Below, one piece after another: positions 16,445 through 24,328 of a stretch of 64,000 nucleotides of DNA. The notes beneath the pieces were generated by a model, which worked only from the letters and a program-made list of their open reading frames with translations, had not been told where the DNA came from and did not search any database. Both the position numbers and the translations under genes were made by a program. Within the stretch, counting starts at the first letter, position 1; each line of letters starts with the position of its first letter. The stretch comes from Rhizobiaceae bacterium (GTDB taxonomy: Bacteria > Pseudomonadota > Alphaproteobacteria > Rhizobiales > Rhizobiaceae), in assembly GCA_029233925.1 (NCBI GenBank), contig JARGOX010000003.1, forward strand, positions 254,370 through 318,369, in the 5' to 3' direction.

Positions 16445-17485
16445 ATGAAAACGCGTGTCTGCAGATTATATGGCGTCAACGATATTCGCGTGGAAACGCA
16501 AGATGTCGAGGCCCCCGGCCCCGGACAGGTGCTTGTGCGCATTGCTGCCGGCGGTATATGCGGCTCTGACCTGCACTACTATCAGGACGGCGGCTTCGGA
16601 CCCATCCGTGTCCGCGAGCCCATCATTTTGGGCCATGAGGTCGCCGGAACGGTTGAAAAGGTCGGCGCGAATGTTGATCATCTTGCGCCTGGCGATCAGG
16701 TTGCGCTCAATCCCAGCCAGCCCTGCCACAATTGCAAACGCTGCGCGGAAGGCATCTATCAGCATTGCCTCAACATGCGCTTTTATGGCTCGGCCATGCG
16801 CTTTCCCCATGAGCAGGGTGCGTTTCGCGATCTGATTGTTGCGCAGGCAAGCCAGTGCGAAGCCATCAACCCGGATGTTTCTCTTGCGGAAGCGGCCTGC
16901 TGTGAACCACTTGCAGTCTGCCTGCATGCCCGCAATCGCGCCGGATCACTCAAAGGCAAACGCGTTCTCGTCACCGGGGCCGGCCCCATCGGTTCGCTCT
17001 GCGTTGCAGCCGCGCGCCAGGCCGGCGCTGCGCAGATTGTTGTGACCGACCTGCAGGACAGAACCCTGGAGGCGGCCATGCAGATGGGTGCGACGCAATC
17101 AATCAATGTCGCTGACAACAGCGCTGCGCTGGAAGCCTTTTTTGAAGATCGCGGCACCTTCGATGTCGCTTTTGAATGTTCGGCGGCGCCCGTAGCATTG
17201 AAAACGGCCATTTCAGCCATCCGTCCCCAGGGCACGATCGTGCAGGTGGGCGTCACCGGTGATATTGCCATTCCCCTCAATCTTCTGGTGGGCAAGGAAA
17301 TCACACTCAAGGGAACCCACAGGTTCCACGCGGAATTTGCCGAAGCGGCCGATCTGCTCAATACTGGACAAATCGATGTGAAGCCCATTGTCACCGCATC
17401 CTATCCGCTTGCGCAGGCAAGGGATGCTTTTGAGGAAGCAGGAGATCGCTCCCGCGCGGTCAAGGTGCAGCTCACCTTCGCATGA
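16445..17485 (+). CDS. Zinc-dependent alcohol dehydrogenase, L-idonate 5-dehydrogenase-like
   Basis: 346 residues of the medium-chain dehydrogenase family. The catalytic zinc site is visible in GGICGSDLHYYQ and LGHEVAG, and the structural zinc lobe in CHNCKRCAEGIYQHC (C-x2-C-x2-C-x7-C). The cofactor motif is VLVTGAGPIGSLCVAAARQA. CGSDLHYYQ and the following GPIRVREPIILGHE resemble L-idonate 5-dehydrogenase (IdnD) and sorbitol dehydrogenases. It would oxidise L-idonate to 5-keto-D-gluconate, fitting the neighbouring sugar-acid genes. It lies 162 bp downstream of gntR on the same strand and may be co-transcribed. IdnD versus another polyol dehydrogenase is not settled. Confidence 0.85.
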   Translation: MKTRVCRLYGVNDIRVETQDVEAPGPGQVLVRIAAGGICGSDLHYYQDGGFGPIRVREPIILGHEVAGTVEKVGANVDHLAPGDQVALNPSQPCHNCKRCAEGIYQHCLNMRFYGSAMRFPHEQGAFRDLIVAQASQCEAINPDVSLAEAACCEPLAVCLHARNRAGSLKGKRVLVTGAGPIGSLCVAAARQAGAAQIVVTDLQDRTLEAAMQMGATQSINVADNSAALEAFFEDRGTFDVAFECSAAPVALKTAISAIRPQGTIVQVGVTGDIAIPLNLLVGKEITLKGTHRFHAEFAEAADLLNTGQIDVKPIVTASYPLAQARDAFEEAGDRSRAVKVQLTFA

Positions 17486-17581
17486 GTGTCTGATCGGCTT
17501 TCCCACTTGGGCGCAGCCATGCGACAGGGGTGGACTTCACCCCGTCAATTGGCACAATGGCACCATCAGAGGAAAATCTGC

Positions 17582-18253
17582 ATGCACAGCAAATCCCGAA
17601 CCGGTTCGCCAACTGTAGCGACAGGAACAAAAGCGGCCCTCAGTCAGGATCCCCACAAGGTATCCGGTCACACGGAAAAGGTTCTGGAAGTTGCTATCGG
17701 TCGGGAAGTACGGGCCTTTCGCATACAGCAGGGCGTCACGGTTGCGGAACTGGCGAAGATGACCGGCCTGTCCATCGGCATGCTTTCGAAAATCGAAAAC
17801 GGCATCACCTCGCCATCCCTGACCACGCTCCAGACCCTGTCCAATGCCCTGAGCGTGCCATTGACATCATTTTTTCGCGGTTTTGAAGAGCGCCGTTCAG
17901 CGGTGCACACAAAGGCTGGTACCGGTGTCGAAATGGAACGCAGAGGAACCCGCGCCGGGCATCAATACAATCTGCTGGGGCATATTGGATCCAATTCGAG
18001 CGGCGTGATTGTCGAACCCTATCTCATCACCCTGTCGGAAGCTTCGGATGTTTTTCCAACCTTTCAGCATGAGGGAATGGAATTTCTCTACATGCTTGAG
18101 GGCGAAGTGGAATACCGCCACGGCGATACCGTCTATCTGCTCCAGCCCGGCGACAGTTTTTTCTTCGATGCCGACGCGCCCCACGGTCCGGAAAACCTGG
18201 TGAAACTGCCGGCGCGCTATTTGTCGATCATTTCCTATCTCCCGGGTGATTGA
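17582..18253 (+). CDS. XRE family regulator with cupin sensor domain
   Basis: 223 residues from ATG 17582 (MHSKSRTGSPTVATGT), preceded by GAGGAAAA; an in-frame GTG at 17486 would add 32 residues without family similarity. The helix-turn-helix occupies about residues 45-100 (VAELAKMTGLSIGMLSKIEN, then SPSLTTLQTLSNAL), and a C-terminal cupin (about 150-215) contains FQHEGMEFLYMLEGEVEYRHGD and LQPGDSFFFDADAPHGPEN. Such proteins sense small organic ligands. It stands directly upstream of, and in the same direction as, the N-methylglutamate genes and is the obvious candidate regulator; a palindrome lies between them. Confidence 0.92.
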   Translation: MHSKSRTGSPTVATGTKAALSQDPHKVSGHTEKVLEVAIGREVRAFRIQQGVTVAELAKMTGLSIGMLSKIENGITSPSLTTLQTLSNALSVPLTSFFRGFEERRSAVHTKAGTGVEMERRGTRAGHQYNLLGHIGSNSSGVIVEPYLITLSEASDVFPTFQHEGMEFLYMLEGEVEYRHGDTVYLLQPGDSFFFDADAPHGPENLVKLPARYLSIISYLPGD

Positions 18254-18308
18254 ACTTTTTTGAGAGAACATCTGACAGCAAATTCGAACAGACAACGCCC
18301 CACGAAAT

Positions 18309-18328
18309 GCATGAAAGTATTTTCATGC
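18309..18328. promoter_or_regulatory. 20-bp palindrome upstream of mgsA, candidate operator
   Basis: GCATGAAA (18309-18316) and TTTCATGC (18321-18328) form a perfect 8-bp dyad around GTAT, 63 bp upstream of mgsA in the 137-bp gap after the XRE-cupin gene. A loose promoter (TTGAAT around 18332 and ATATCC around 18354) follows it, so a protein bound at the dyad could control transcription of the methylamine genes. Confidence 0.6.
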
Positions 18329-18390
18329 TAGTTGAATTTGTTTCTTGCCAGTGATATCCTGACTTTGCGACTGACAAAGGAACCAGGCAT

Positions 18391-19287
18391 ATGTGCGGCA
18401 TTGTTGGATTGTTTATCAAAGACCCTTCGCTTCGACCTGAACTCGGCTCCATGCTGACCGATATGTTGATCACCATGTCTGACCGTGGTCCCGACAGTGC
18501 CGGGATCGCGATCTACGGTGTCGACACGGACAACAGGACAAAAATCACCGTTCAGTCAAATGCCCCCGAAGTCGAATTTGCCGGGCTGGACAGCGATCTG
18601 GGAGACGCCATCAGCGGCCCGGTTTCCATGCGCATCAACGACACCCATGCTGTCCTCGAAATGAGCGATGACATCGCTGCAGCGGCACGCGAAGCGCTGG
18701 CGGAAATCAGACCATCTCTGCGCATCATGAGTGCCGGTGACATTATCGAGATATACAAGGAAGTTGGCCTGCCAAAAGACGTGGCTGCCCGTTTTCAATT
18801 GTCCCAAATGGGCGGCAGCCACGGGATCGGCCACACCCGCATGGCCACAGAATCCGCCGTGACGACCATGGGCGCCCATCCTTTTTCGACCGGACCGGAT
18901 CAATGTCTGGTACACAATGGCTCCCTGTCCAATCACAACAGCCTGCGCCGCAAACTGATCCGCAACGGCATGGTTTTCGAAACCGATAATGATTCCGAGG
19001 TCGCCGCCGCCTACCTGACCGACAAGATGCGCCAGGGCTGCAATCTGGGTGAAGCCATGGAAGCCAGCTTGCAGGACCTGGACGGTTTTTTCACCTTTGT
19101 CATTGGCACGAAGGCGGGCTTTGGCGTTCTGCGGGATCCGATTGCCTGCAAACCGGCGGTCATGGCCGAGACTGCGCAATATGTCGCCTTTGGTTCGGAA
19201 TACCGCGCCCTGGTCAATCTGCCTGGCATTGATGCCGCGCGCGTCTGGGAACCGGAACCTGCAACCGTCTATTTCTGGGAGCATTGA
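18391..19287 (+). CDS. mgsA: N-methylglutamate synthase subunit A (class II glutamine amidotransferase domain)
   Basis: 298 residues beginning MCGIVGLF: after removal of Met1 the catalytic Cys becomes N-terminal, as in all class II (Ntn) amidotransferases. Further blocks are SDRGPDSAGIAIYG, GIGHTRMATES and CLVHNGSLSNHNSLR. This is the GlxB/GltB amidotransferase-like subunit. In the N-methylglutamate pathway MgsABC transfers methylamine to glutamate, giving N-methylglutamate and ammonia; this subunit would process the gamma-glutamylmethylamide amide. It is the first gene of an eight-gene run in one direction. The family is also annotated as GlxB in rhizobia, and the neighbouring gmaS and mgd genes decide the name. 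Confidence 0.9.
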   Translation: MCGIVGLFIKDPSLRPELGSMLTDMLITMSDRGPDSAGIAIYGVDTDNRTKITVQSNAPEVEFAGLDSDLGDAISGPVSMRINDTHAVLEMSDDIAAAAREALAEIRPSLRIMSAGDIIEIYKEVGLPKDVAARFQLSQMGGSHGIGHTRMATESAVTTMGAHPFSTGPDQCLVHNGSLSNHNSLRRKLIRNGMVFETDNDSEVAAAYLTDKMRQGCNLGEAMEASLQDLDGFFTFVIGTKAGFGVLRDPIACKPAVMAETAQYVAFGSEYRALVNLPGIDAARVWEPEPATVYFWEH

Positions 19288-19292
19288 TACAG

Positions 19293-19982
19293 ATGAACCT
19301 GCAGATCATCGATATGGCCCATGTGAGCCTGCGCGAACTGAATACGACACTGCAAAAACCGGGAGACGCATCAGAGGCGACAAATTGGGAAGTCATCAAC
19401 TCCAAAGGCAGCCATGCGATTGCTGTTGGCCTGGATGCCCCCATCGATGTCACCATCAAAGGGTCAACCGGGTATTATTGTGCCGGGATGAACAAGCAGG
19501 CCACCATTCGTGTGAAAGGCTCAGCCGGGCCTGGCGTTGCTGAAAACATGATGTCGGGAACGGTGATCATCGACGGCGATGCAAGCCAGTACGCCGGCGC
19601 GACCGGACACGGCGGATTGCTGGTGATCAAGGGAAACGCTTCATCGCGCTGCGGAATCTCCATGAAGGGGATCGACATCGTCGTCCATGGCAATATCGGC
19701 CACATGTCGGCCTTCATGGCACAATCGGGCAATCTTGTCGTGCTGGGCGATGCCGGTGATGCGCTGGGCGACTCGCTCTATGAAGCCCGTCTGTTTGTGC
19801 GCGGCAAAGTCAAAAGCCTGGGTGCAGACTGCGTGGAAAAGGAAATGCGGCCCGAACATATCGCCATTCTCAAAGACCTGCTGGCGCGCTCCGGCGCGGA
19901 TGCGAAACCGGAAGAATTCAAACGCTACGGTTCTGCGCGGCAGCTCTACAATTTCCACATTGACAACGCGTCAAACTACTAA
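19293..19982 (+). CDS. mgsB: N-methylglutamate synthase subunit B (glutamate synthase GXGXG-domain protein)
   Basis: 229 residues from ATG 19293, 5 bp after mgsA. The protein is a right-handed beta-helix of the glutamate synthase C-terminal type, shown by recurring Gly-rich turns (GYYCAGMNKQATIRVKGSAG, GDASQYAGATGHGG, KGNASSRCGISMKG, HGNIGHMSAFMAQSG, GDAGDALGDSLYEA). In glutamate synthase this domain links the amidotransferase and FMN domains; here the three parts are separate genes, mgsA, mgsB and mgsC, in order. The same gene is called glxC in rhizobia. A TTG three codons upstream (19284) overlaps the mgsA stop and is a less likely start. Confidence 0.9.
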   Translation: MNLQIIDMAHVSLRELNTTLQKPGDASEATNWEVINSKGSHAIAVGLDAPIDVTIKGSTGYYCAGMNKQATIRVKGSAGPGVAENMMSGTVIIDGDASQYAGATGHGGLLVIKGNASSRCGISMKGIDIVVHGNIGHMSAFMAQSGNLVVLGDAGDALGDSLYEARLFVRGKVKSLGADCVEKEMRPEHIAILKDLLARSGADAKPEEFKRYGSARQLYNFHIDNASNY

Positions 19983-19992
19983 GGCCTGCTTC

Positions 19993-21333
19993 ATGGACGA
20001 TTTTTCAACCAAGGCGACGCCGCCAACCACGCCGCGCAAATCATGGACGTTCAGCGATGATGTCAATTCGGACATCCGGCGGGCGGCGGCCACCGGTATC
20101 TATGACATTCGTGGCGGCGGGGCCAAGCGCCGCGTGCCGCATTTTGATGACCTTTTGTTTCTGGGCGCGTCCATTTCACGCTATCCGCTGGAGGGATACC
20201 GGGAAAAATGCGACACCCGGGTGACGCTTGGCACACGGTTTGCCAAAAAGCCGATTGAGCTTGATATCCCGATCACCATTGCCGGCATGAGTTTCGGCGC
20301 GCTTTCCGGCCCCGCCAAGGAAGCCCTTGGCCGCGGCGCAACCGCTGCAGGCACATCGACCACCACCGGCGATGGCGGCATGACCGAAGAGGAACGCGGT
20401 CATTCCAAAAAGCTCGTCTATCAGTATCTGCCCTCGCGTTATGGCATGAACCCCGATGACCTGCGCCGCTGCGATGCAATCGAGATCGTGGTCGGTCAGG
20501 GGGCCAAGCCCGGCGGCGGCGGCATGCTGCTTGGACAGAAGATATCGGATCGTGTGGCGGAGATGCGCAATCTTCCAAAGGGCATCGACCAGCGCTCTGC
20601 CTGTCGCCATCCCGACTGGACCGGCCCGGACGATCTGGAAATCAAGATCCTCGAATTGCGTGAAATCACCAATTGGGAAAAGCCGATCTACATCAAGATT
20701 GGCGGTGCAAGGCCCTATTTTGACACGACCCTTGCCATCAAGGCCGGTGCCGACGTCATTGTACTCGACGGGATGCAGGGCGGAACGGCAGCCACCCAGG
20801 ATGTCTTCATTGAAAACGTCGGCCAGCCGACTCTCGCCTGCATACGTCCAGCCGTGCAGGCCCTGCAGGATATGGGGATGCACCGCCAAGTCCAACTGGT
20901 CATTTCCGGCGGCATTCGCACCGGCGCAGACGTTGCCAAGGCCCTGGCTCTGGGTGCCGACGCCGTGTCCATTGGAACGGCTGCACTGATCGCATTGGGG
21001 GACAATGATCCCCGCTGGGAGGCCGAATACAACAGCCTCGGAACCACCGCCGGCGCCTATGATGATTGGCAAGAGGGTCGTGATCCGGCTGGAATTACCA
21101 CTCAGGATCCCGAACTCATGGCACGACTTGATCCGATTGCCGCGGGACGGCGCCTTCGAAATTATCTCAATGTGATGACACTTGAGGCGCAGACAATTGC
21201 CCGCGCCTGCGGCAAGAACCATTTGCATAATCTTGAGCCGGAAGATCTGTGCGCTCTGACCATCGAGGCCGCCGCAATGGCCGGGGTGCCTCTGGCCGGA
21301 ACGGATTGGGTGCCCGGAGCAAAGGGTTTCTAG
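19993..21333 (+). CDS. mgsC: N-methylglutamate synthase subunit C (FMN-binding glutamate synthase domain)
   Basis: 446 residues from ATG 19993, 10 bp after mgsB. It contains the glutamate synthase FMN/2-oxoglutarate TIM barrel: ITIAGMSFGALSGPAKEALG, EIVVGQGAKPGGGGMLLGQK, PIYIKIGGARPY, VIVLDGMQGGTAATQ and LVISGGIRTGADVAKALALG. I do not see the CxxNxC-type cluster that holds the 3Fe-4S centre in bacterial GltB. It would carry out the synthase chemistry producing N-methylglutamate. Rhizobial homologues are called GlxD. It is followed after 93 bp by gmaS. Confidence 0.9.
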   Translation: MDDFSTKATPPTTPRKSWTFSDDVNSDIRRAAATGIYDIRGGGAKRRVPHFDDLLFLGASISRYPLEGYREKCDTRVTLGTRFAKKPIELDIPITIAGMSFGALSGPAKEALGRGATAAGTSTTTGDGGMTEEERGHSKKLVYQYLPSRYGMNPDDLRRCDAIEIVVGQGAKPGGGGMLLGQKISDRVAEMRNLPKGIDQRSACRHPDWTGPDDLEIKILELREITNWEKPIYIKIGGARPYFDTTLAIKAGADVIVLDGMQGGTAATQDVFIENVGQPTLACIRPAVQALQDMGMHRQVQLVISGGIRTGADVAKALALGADAVSIGTAALIALGDNDPRWEAEYNSLGTTAGAYDDWQEGRDPAGITTQDPELMARLDPIAAGRRLRNYLNVMTLEAQTIARACGKNHLHNLEPEDLCALTIEAAAMAGVPLAGTDWVPGAKGF

Positions 21334-21426
21334 CGGATCGAAAAGGACGAAACTTGACCGGGCGCGGCAATCGACGCAATCAATAGACAGGTTTGGCTGG
21401 GAGGCTGAAAAGAAGGGAACAATAAA

Positions 21427-22734
21427 ATGACACAGGATCTTGCAGCTTTCGCCAAGGAAAAAGGTGTCAAATATTTCATGATCACCTTTACCGACCTTTT
21501 TGGCGGACAAAGGGCAAAGCTTGTGCCTGCCCAGGCCATTGCCGACATGCAAAGAGACGGCGCCGGTTTTGCCGGATTCGCCACCTGGCTGGACATGACA
21601 CCCGCCCATCCCGACATGCTGGCGGTGCCTGATCCTTCTTCGGTGATGCAACTGCCATGGAAACCGGAAGTGGCATGGGTTGCAAGCAATTGCGTCATGG
21701 AGGATGAACCTGTTGCGCAGGCTCCGCGCAATGTTCTCAACCGGCTCATCGCGGAGGCAGCCCGCGAAGGAATGCATGTCAAAACCGGCATCGAGGCCGA
21801 ATTCTTCCTGCTGGCACCGGACGGAACACGTATTTCCGACGAATATGATACCGCGTCCAAGCCCTGTTACGATCAGCAGGCCATCATGCGCCGCTATGAC
21901 GTGATTGCCGAAATCTGTGATTGCATGCTGGAGCTCGGCTGGGGTCCCTATCAGAACGATCATGAGGACGCCAACGGCCAGTTTGAAATGAACTGGGAAT
22001 ACGACGGCGCCCTTCAGACAGCGGACAAACATTCATTCTTCAAATTCATGGTCAAATCCGTGGCCGAAAAACACGGCCTGCGCGCAACCTTCATGCCCAA
22101 ACCCATTGAAGGGCTGACCGGCAATGGTTGTCATGCCCATATTTCGGTCTGGGACATGGCAGGCAAGACAAATATTTTCGCCGACAGCAAAATGGACCTG
22201 GGACTGTCCGAAAAGGGCCGAAATTTTCTGGGTGGCATCATGAAACACGCCTCGGCGCTGGCTGCCATTACCAATCCGACGGTCAATTCCTACAAGCGTA
22301 TCAATGCGCCGCGCACGATATCGGGCGCCACATGGGCGCCCAATACCGTGACCTGGACCGGCAACAACCGCACCCACATGGTCCGTGTCCCAGGTCCTGG
22401 GCGCTTTGAGCTGAGGCTTCCCGACGGCGCCGCCAATCCCTATCTGCTGCAAGCCGTCATCATTGCCGCCGGTCTTGATGGTGTGCGCACCAGCGCAGAC
22501 CCCGGCAAGCGTTATGATATCGACATGTATCAGGAAGGCCACACGGTGACCGATGCGCCCCGATTGCCGCTGAACCTGCTCGACGCCTTGCGGGAGTACG
22601 ACAAGGACCTGTCACTCAAGGCGGCCATGGGTACGGAATTCTCCGCAGCCTTTCTGAAACTGAAAACGCAGGAATGGAATTCCTACGTCTCGCATTTCTC
22701 TCACTGGGAACGTGAGAACACGCTGGACATCTGA
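21427..22734 (+). CDS. gmaS: Gamma-glutamylmethylamide synthetase (glutamine synthetase family)
   Basis: 435 residues, start ATG 21427 behind GAAAAGAAGGGAAC. Glutamine synthetase blocks are present: an N-terminal beta-grasp (VKYFMITFTDLFGGQRAKLV), the metal-binding GIEAEFFLL, GPYQNDHEDANGQFEMNW, ATFMPKPIEGLTGNGCHAHIS and the C-terminal RVPGPGRFELRLPDGAANPY. The protein belongs to the GlnT/GmaS branch, which ligates methylamine to glutamate with ATP. I choose GmaS over a second glutamine synthetase (GlnT) because it lies between mgsABC and mgdABCD. Sequence alone does not fix the amine preference. Confidence 0.88.
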   Translation: MTQDLAAFAKEKGVKYFMITFTDLFGGQRAKLVPAQAIADMQRDGAGFAGFATWLDMTPAHPDMLAVPDPSSVMQLPWKPEVAWVASNCVMEDEPVAQAPRNVLNRLIAEAAREGMHVKTGIEAEFFLLAPDGTRISDEYDTASKPCYDQQAIMRRYDVIAEICDCMLELGWGPYQNDHEDANGQFEMNWEYDGALQTADKHSFFKFMVKSVAEKHGLRATFMPKPIEGLTGNGCHAHISVWDMAGKTNIFADSKMDLGLSEKGRNFLGGIMKHASALAAITNPTVNSYKRINAPRTISGATWAPNTVTWTGNNRTHMVRVPGPGRFELRLPDGAANPYLLQAVIIAAGLDGVRTSADPGKRYDIDMYQEGHTVTDAPRLPLNLLDALREYDKDLSLKAAMGTEFSAAFLKLKTQEWNSYVSHFSHWERENTLDI

Positions 22735-22776
22735 ACGCGTCCATATACTGATCACTGTGATGCAATAGGAAACACG

Positions 22777-24027
22777 ATGCGCTATTCCGGCTTCAGGATC
22801 ATCAAAGAGGCGCTCACCGGCAACCGGGGCTGGCAGCCGGCCTGGCGCAACCCCGAGCCCAAACCCCACTATGATTTCGTCATCATTGGTGGTGGTGGTC
22901 ATGGGCTTGCGACCGCCTATTACCTGGCGCGGGAATTCGGCAAAAGCCGCATCGCCGTGCTGGAAAAGGGGTGGATCGGCGGCGGCAATGTCGGCCGCAA
23001 CACCACCATCATCCGCTCCAACTACCTGCTTGATGGCAATGAACCCTTCTATGAATTCTCGCTGAAGCTGTGGGAAGGCCTTGAGCAGGTTTTCAACTAC
23101 AATGCCATGGTCAGCCAGCGCGGCGTTCTCAATCTGATGCATTCCGACGCACAGCGTGACGCCTACAGACGGCGCGGCAACGCCATGCACCTGAACGGCG
23201 CCGATGCACAATTGCTGGACGCCGCACAGGTGCGGGAGATGGTCCCGTTCCTCAACTTCGACAATGCCCGTTTTCCCATCAAGGGCGGCCTGCTGCAGCG
23301 CCGCGGCGGCACCGTGCGCCATGATGCGGTTGCCTGGGGCTATGCCCGCGGCGCCGATGCACGTGGCGTCGATATTATCCAGAATTGCGAGGTCACCGGG
23401 TTTCGCATGACCAATGGCAAGGTCCAGGGGGTCGAGACCACCCGCGGCTATATCGGCGCAAAGAAAATCGGCTGCGCAGTCGCCGGGTCCTCCGGTGCGC
23501 TTATGGCAAAAGCCGACCAGAGGCTGCCGATCGAAAGTCACGTCCTGCAGGCCTTCGTATCAGAGGGATTGAAACCGACCATCAAGGGCGTCATCACCTT
23601 CGGTGCGGGCCATTTTTATGTCAGCCAGTCGGACAAGGGTGGTCTGGTCTTTGGCGGCGATATCGATGGATACAATTCCTATGCGCAGCGCGGCAATCTG
23701 CCGACGGTCGAAGATGTCTGCGAAAGCGGCATGGCGCTGATGCCGATGATCGGCCGCGCCCGGCTTTTGCGCATGTGGGGCGGCATCATGGACATGTCGA
23801 TGGACGGCTCTCCGATCATCGACAAGACCGATATCGAGGGTCTCTATTTCAACGGTGGCTGGTGTTACGGCGGCTTCAAGGCCACCCCGGCGAGCGGCTG
23901 GTGCTTTGCCCATCTCCTGGCAACCGACACGCCGCATGAAACCGCCACAGCCTATCGTTTCGACCGGTTCCGCAAGGGACTGATGATCGATGAAAAAGGC
24001 GTGGGCGCGCAGCCCAACCTGCATTGA
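22777..24027 (+). CDS. mgdA: N-methylglutamate dehydrogenase subunit A (sarcosine oxidase beta-like)
   Basis: 416 residues resembling SoxB. An N-terminal FAD-binding motif, YDFVIIGGGGHGLATAYYLA (about residues 32-51), is followed by NVGRNTTIIRSNYL and the segment GGTVRHDAVAWGYARG. The His in RHDAVAW (about residue 182) matches the histidine that carries covalent FMN in heterotetrameric sarcosine oxidase. The C-terminus has GGWCYGGFKATPASGW. With MgdB-D it would oxidise N-methylglutamate to glutamate plus formaldehyde equivalents. It begins 42 bp after gmaS. The alternative is an ordinary sarcosine oxidase, argued against by the linkage to gmaS and mgsABC. Confidence 0.88.
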   Translation: MRYSGFRIIKEALTGNRGWQPAWRNPEPKPHYDFVIIGGGGHGLATAYYLAREFGKSRIAVLEKGWIGGGNVGRNTTIIRSNYLLDGNEPFYEFSLKLWEGLEQVFNYNAMVSQRGVLNLMHSDAQRDAYRRRGNAMHLNGADAQLLDAAQVREMVPFLNFDNARFPIKGGLLQRRGGTVRHDAVAWGYARGADARGVDIIQNCEVTGFRMTNGKVQGVETTRGYIGAKKIGCAVAGSSGALMAKADQRLPIESHVLQAFVSEGLKPTIKGVITFGAGHFYVSQSDKGGLVFGGDIDGYNSYAQRGNLPTVEDVCESGMALMPMIGRARLLRMWGGIMDMSMDGSPIIDKTDIEGLYFNGGWCYGGFKATPASGWCFAHLLATDTPHETATAYRFDRFRKGLMIDEKGVGAQPNLH

Positions 24028-24040
24028 GGAAGGACCGTAC

Positions 24041-24328
24041 ATGATCATCAATCATCCGCTGCTCGGCCCCCGCGATGCACAGGAATTCACCTACCTCGGC
24101 GATGCAAGCCTGATCGATCGCCCGGACTGGAGCGCCGAGGATGCCAATGAGCAATACTATGCCTATGCCTATTTGCGCGACAATCCTGCGGGCCTGCACC
24201 GCGAACTCTGGTTCCACGAACAGGGCGACCGGTCCTGGCTGGTGGTAACCCGCAACACGCTGACCCATGAAATAACCCGGGTCGAACTTGCCAGCGATGT
24301 GGCGCGATTGGCAGGACGCAGCCGATGA
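24041..24328 (+). CDS. mgdB: N-methylglutamate dehydrogenase subunit B (sarcosine oxidase delta-like), zinc ligands missing
   Basis: 95 residues. The SoxD framework is clear: GPRDAQEFTYLGDA, YLRDNPAGLHRELWFHEQGD, then WLVVTRNTLTHEI. The canonical delta subunit binds zinc through a CPxCG pair at the N-terminus and an H-x3-C pair in the middle. Here the first pair reads HPLLG and the second HEQGD, so only one of the four usual ligands, the middle His, is retained in place. It starts at ATG 24041, 13 bp after mgdA, and overlaps mgdC by 4 bp (24325-24328). It is a structural subunit of the oxidoreductase; loss of zinc may be a feature of the N-methylglutamate branch. Confidence 0.85.
   Translation: MIINHPLLGPRDAQEFTYLGDASLIDRPDWSAEDANEQYYAYAYLRDNPAGLHRELWFHEQGDRSWLVVTRNTLTHEITRVELASDVARLAGRSR

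Noticed and set aside
18391-21333. Reading mgsABC as an ordinary assimilatory glutamate synthase
   Set aside because: The three domains are separate genes, there is no GltD reductase, and they are linked to gmaS and mgdABCD.
20176-22032. 618-codon open frame antisense to mgsC and gmaS
   Set aside because: It lies opposite two strongly supported genes; the translation is rich in Cys, His and Arg as expected for a shadow frame in G+C-rich DNA.
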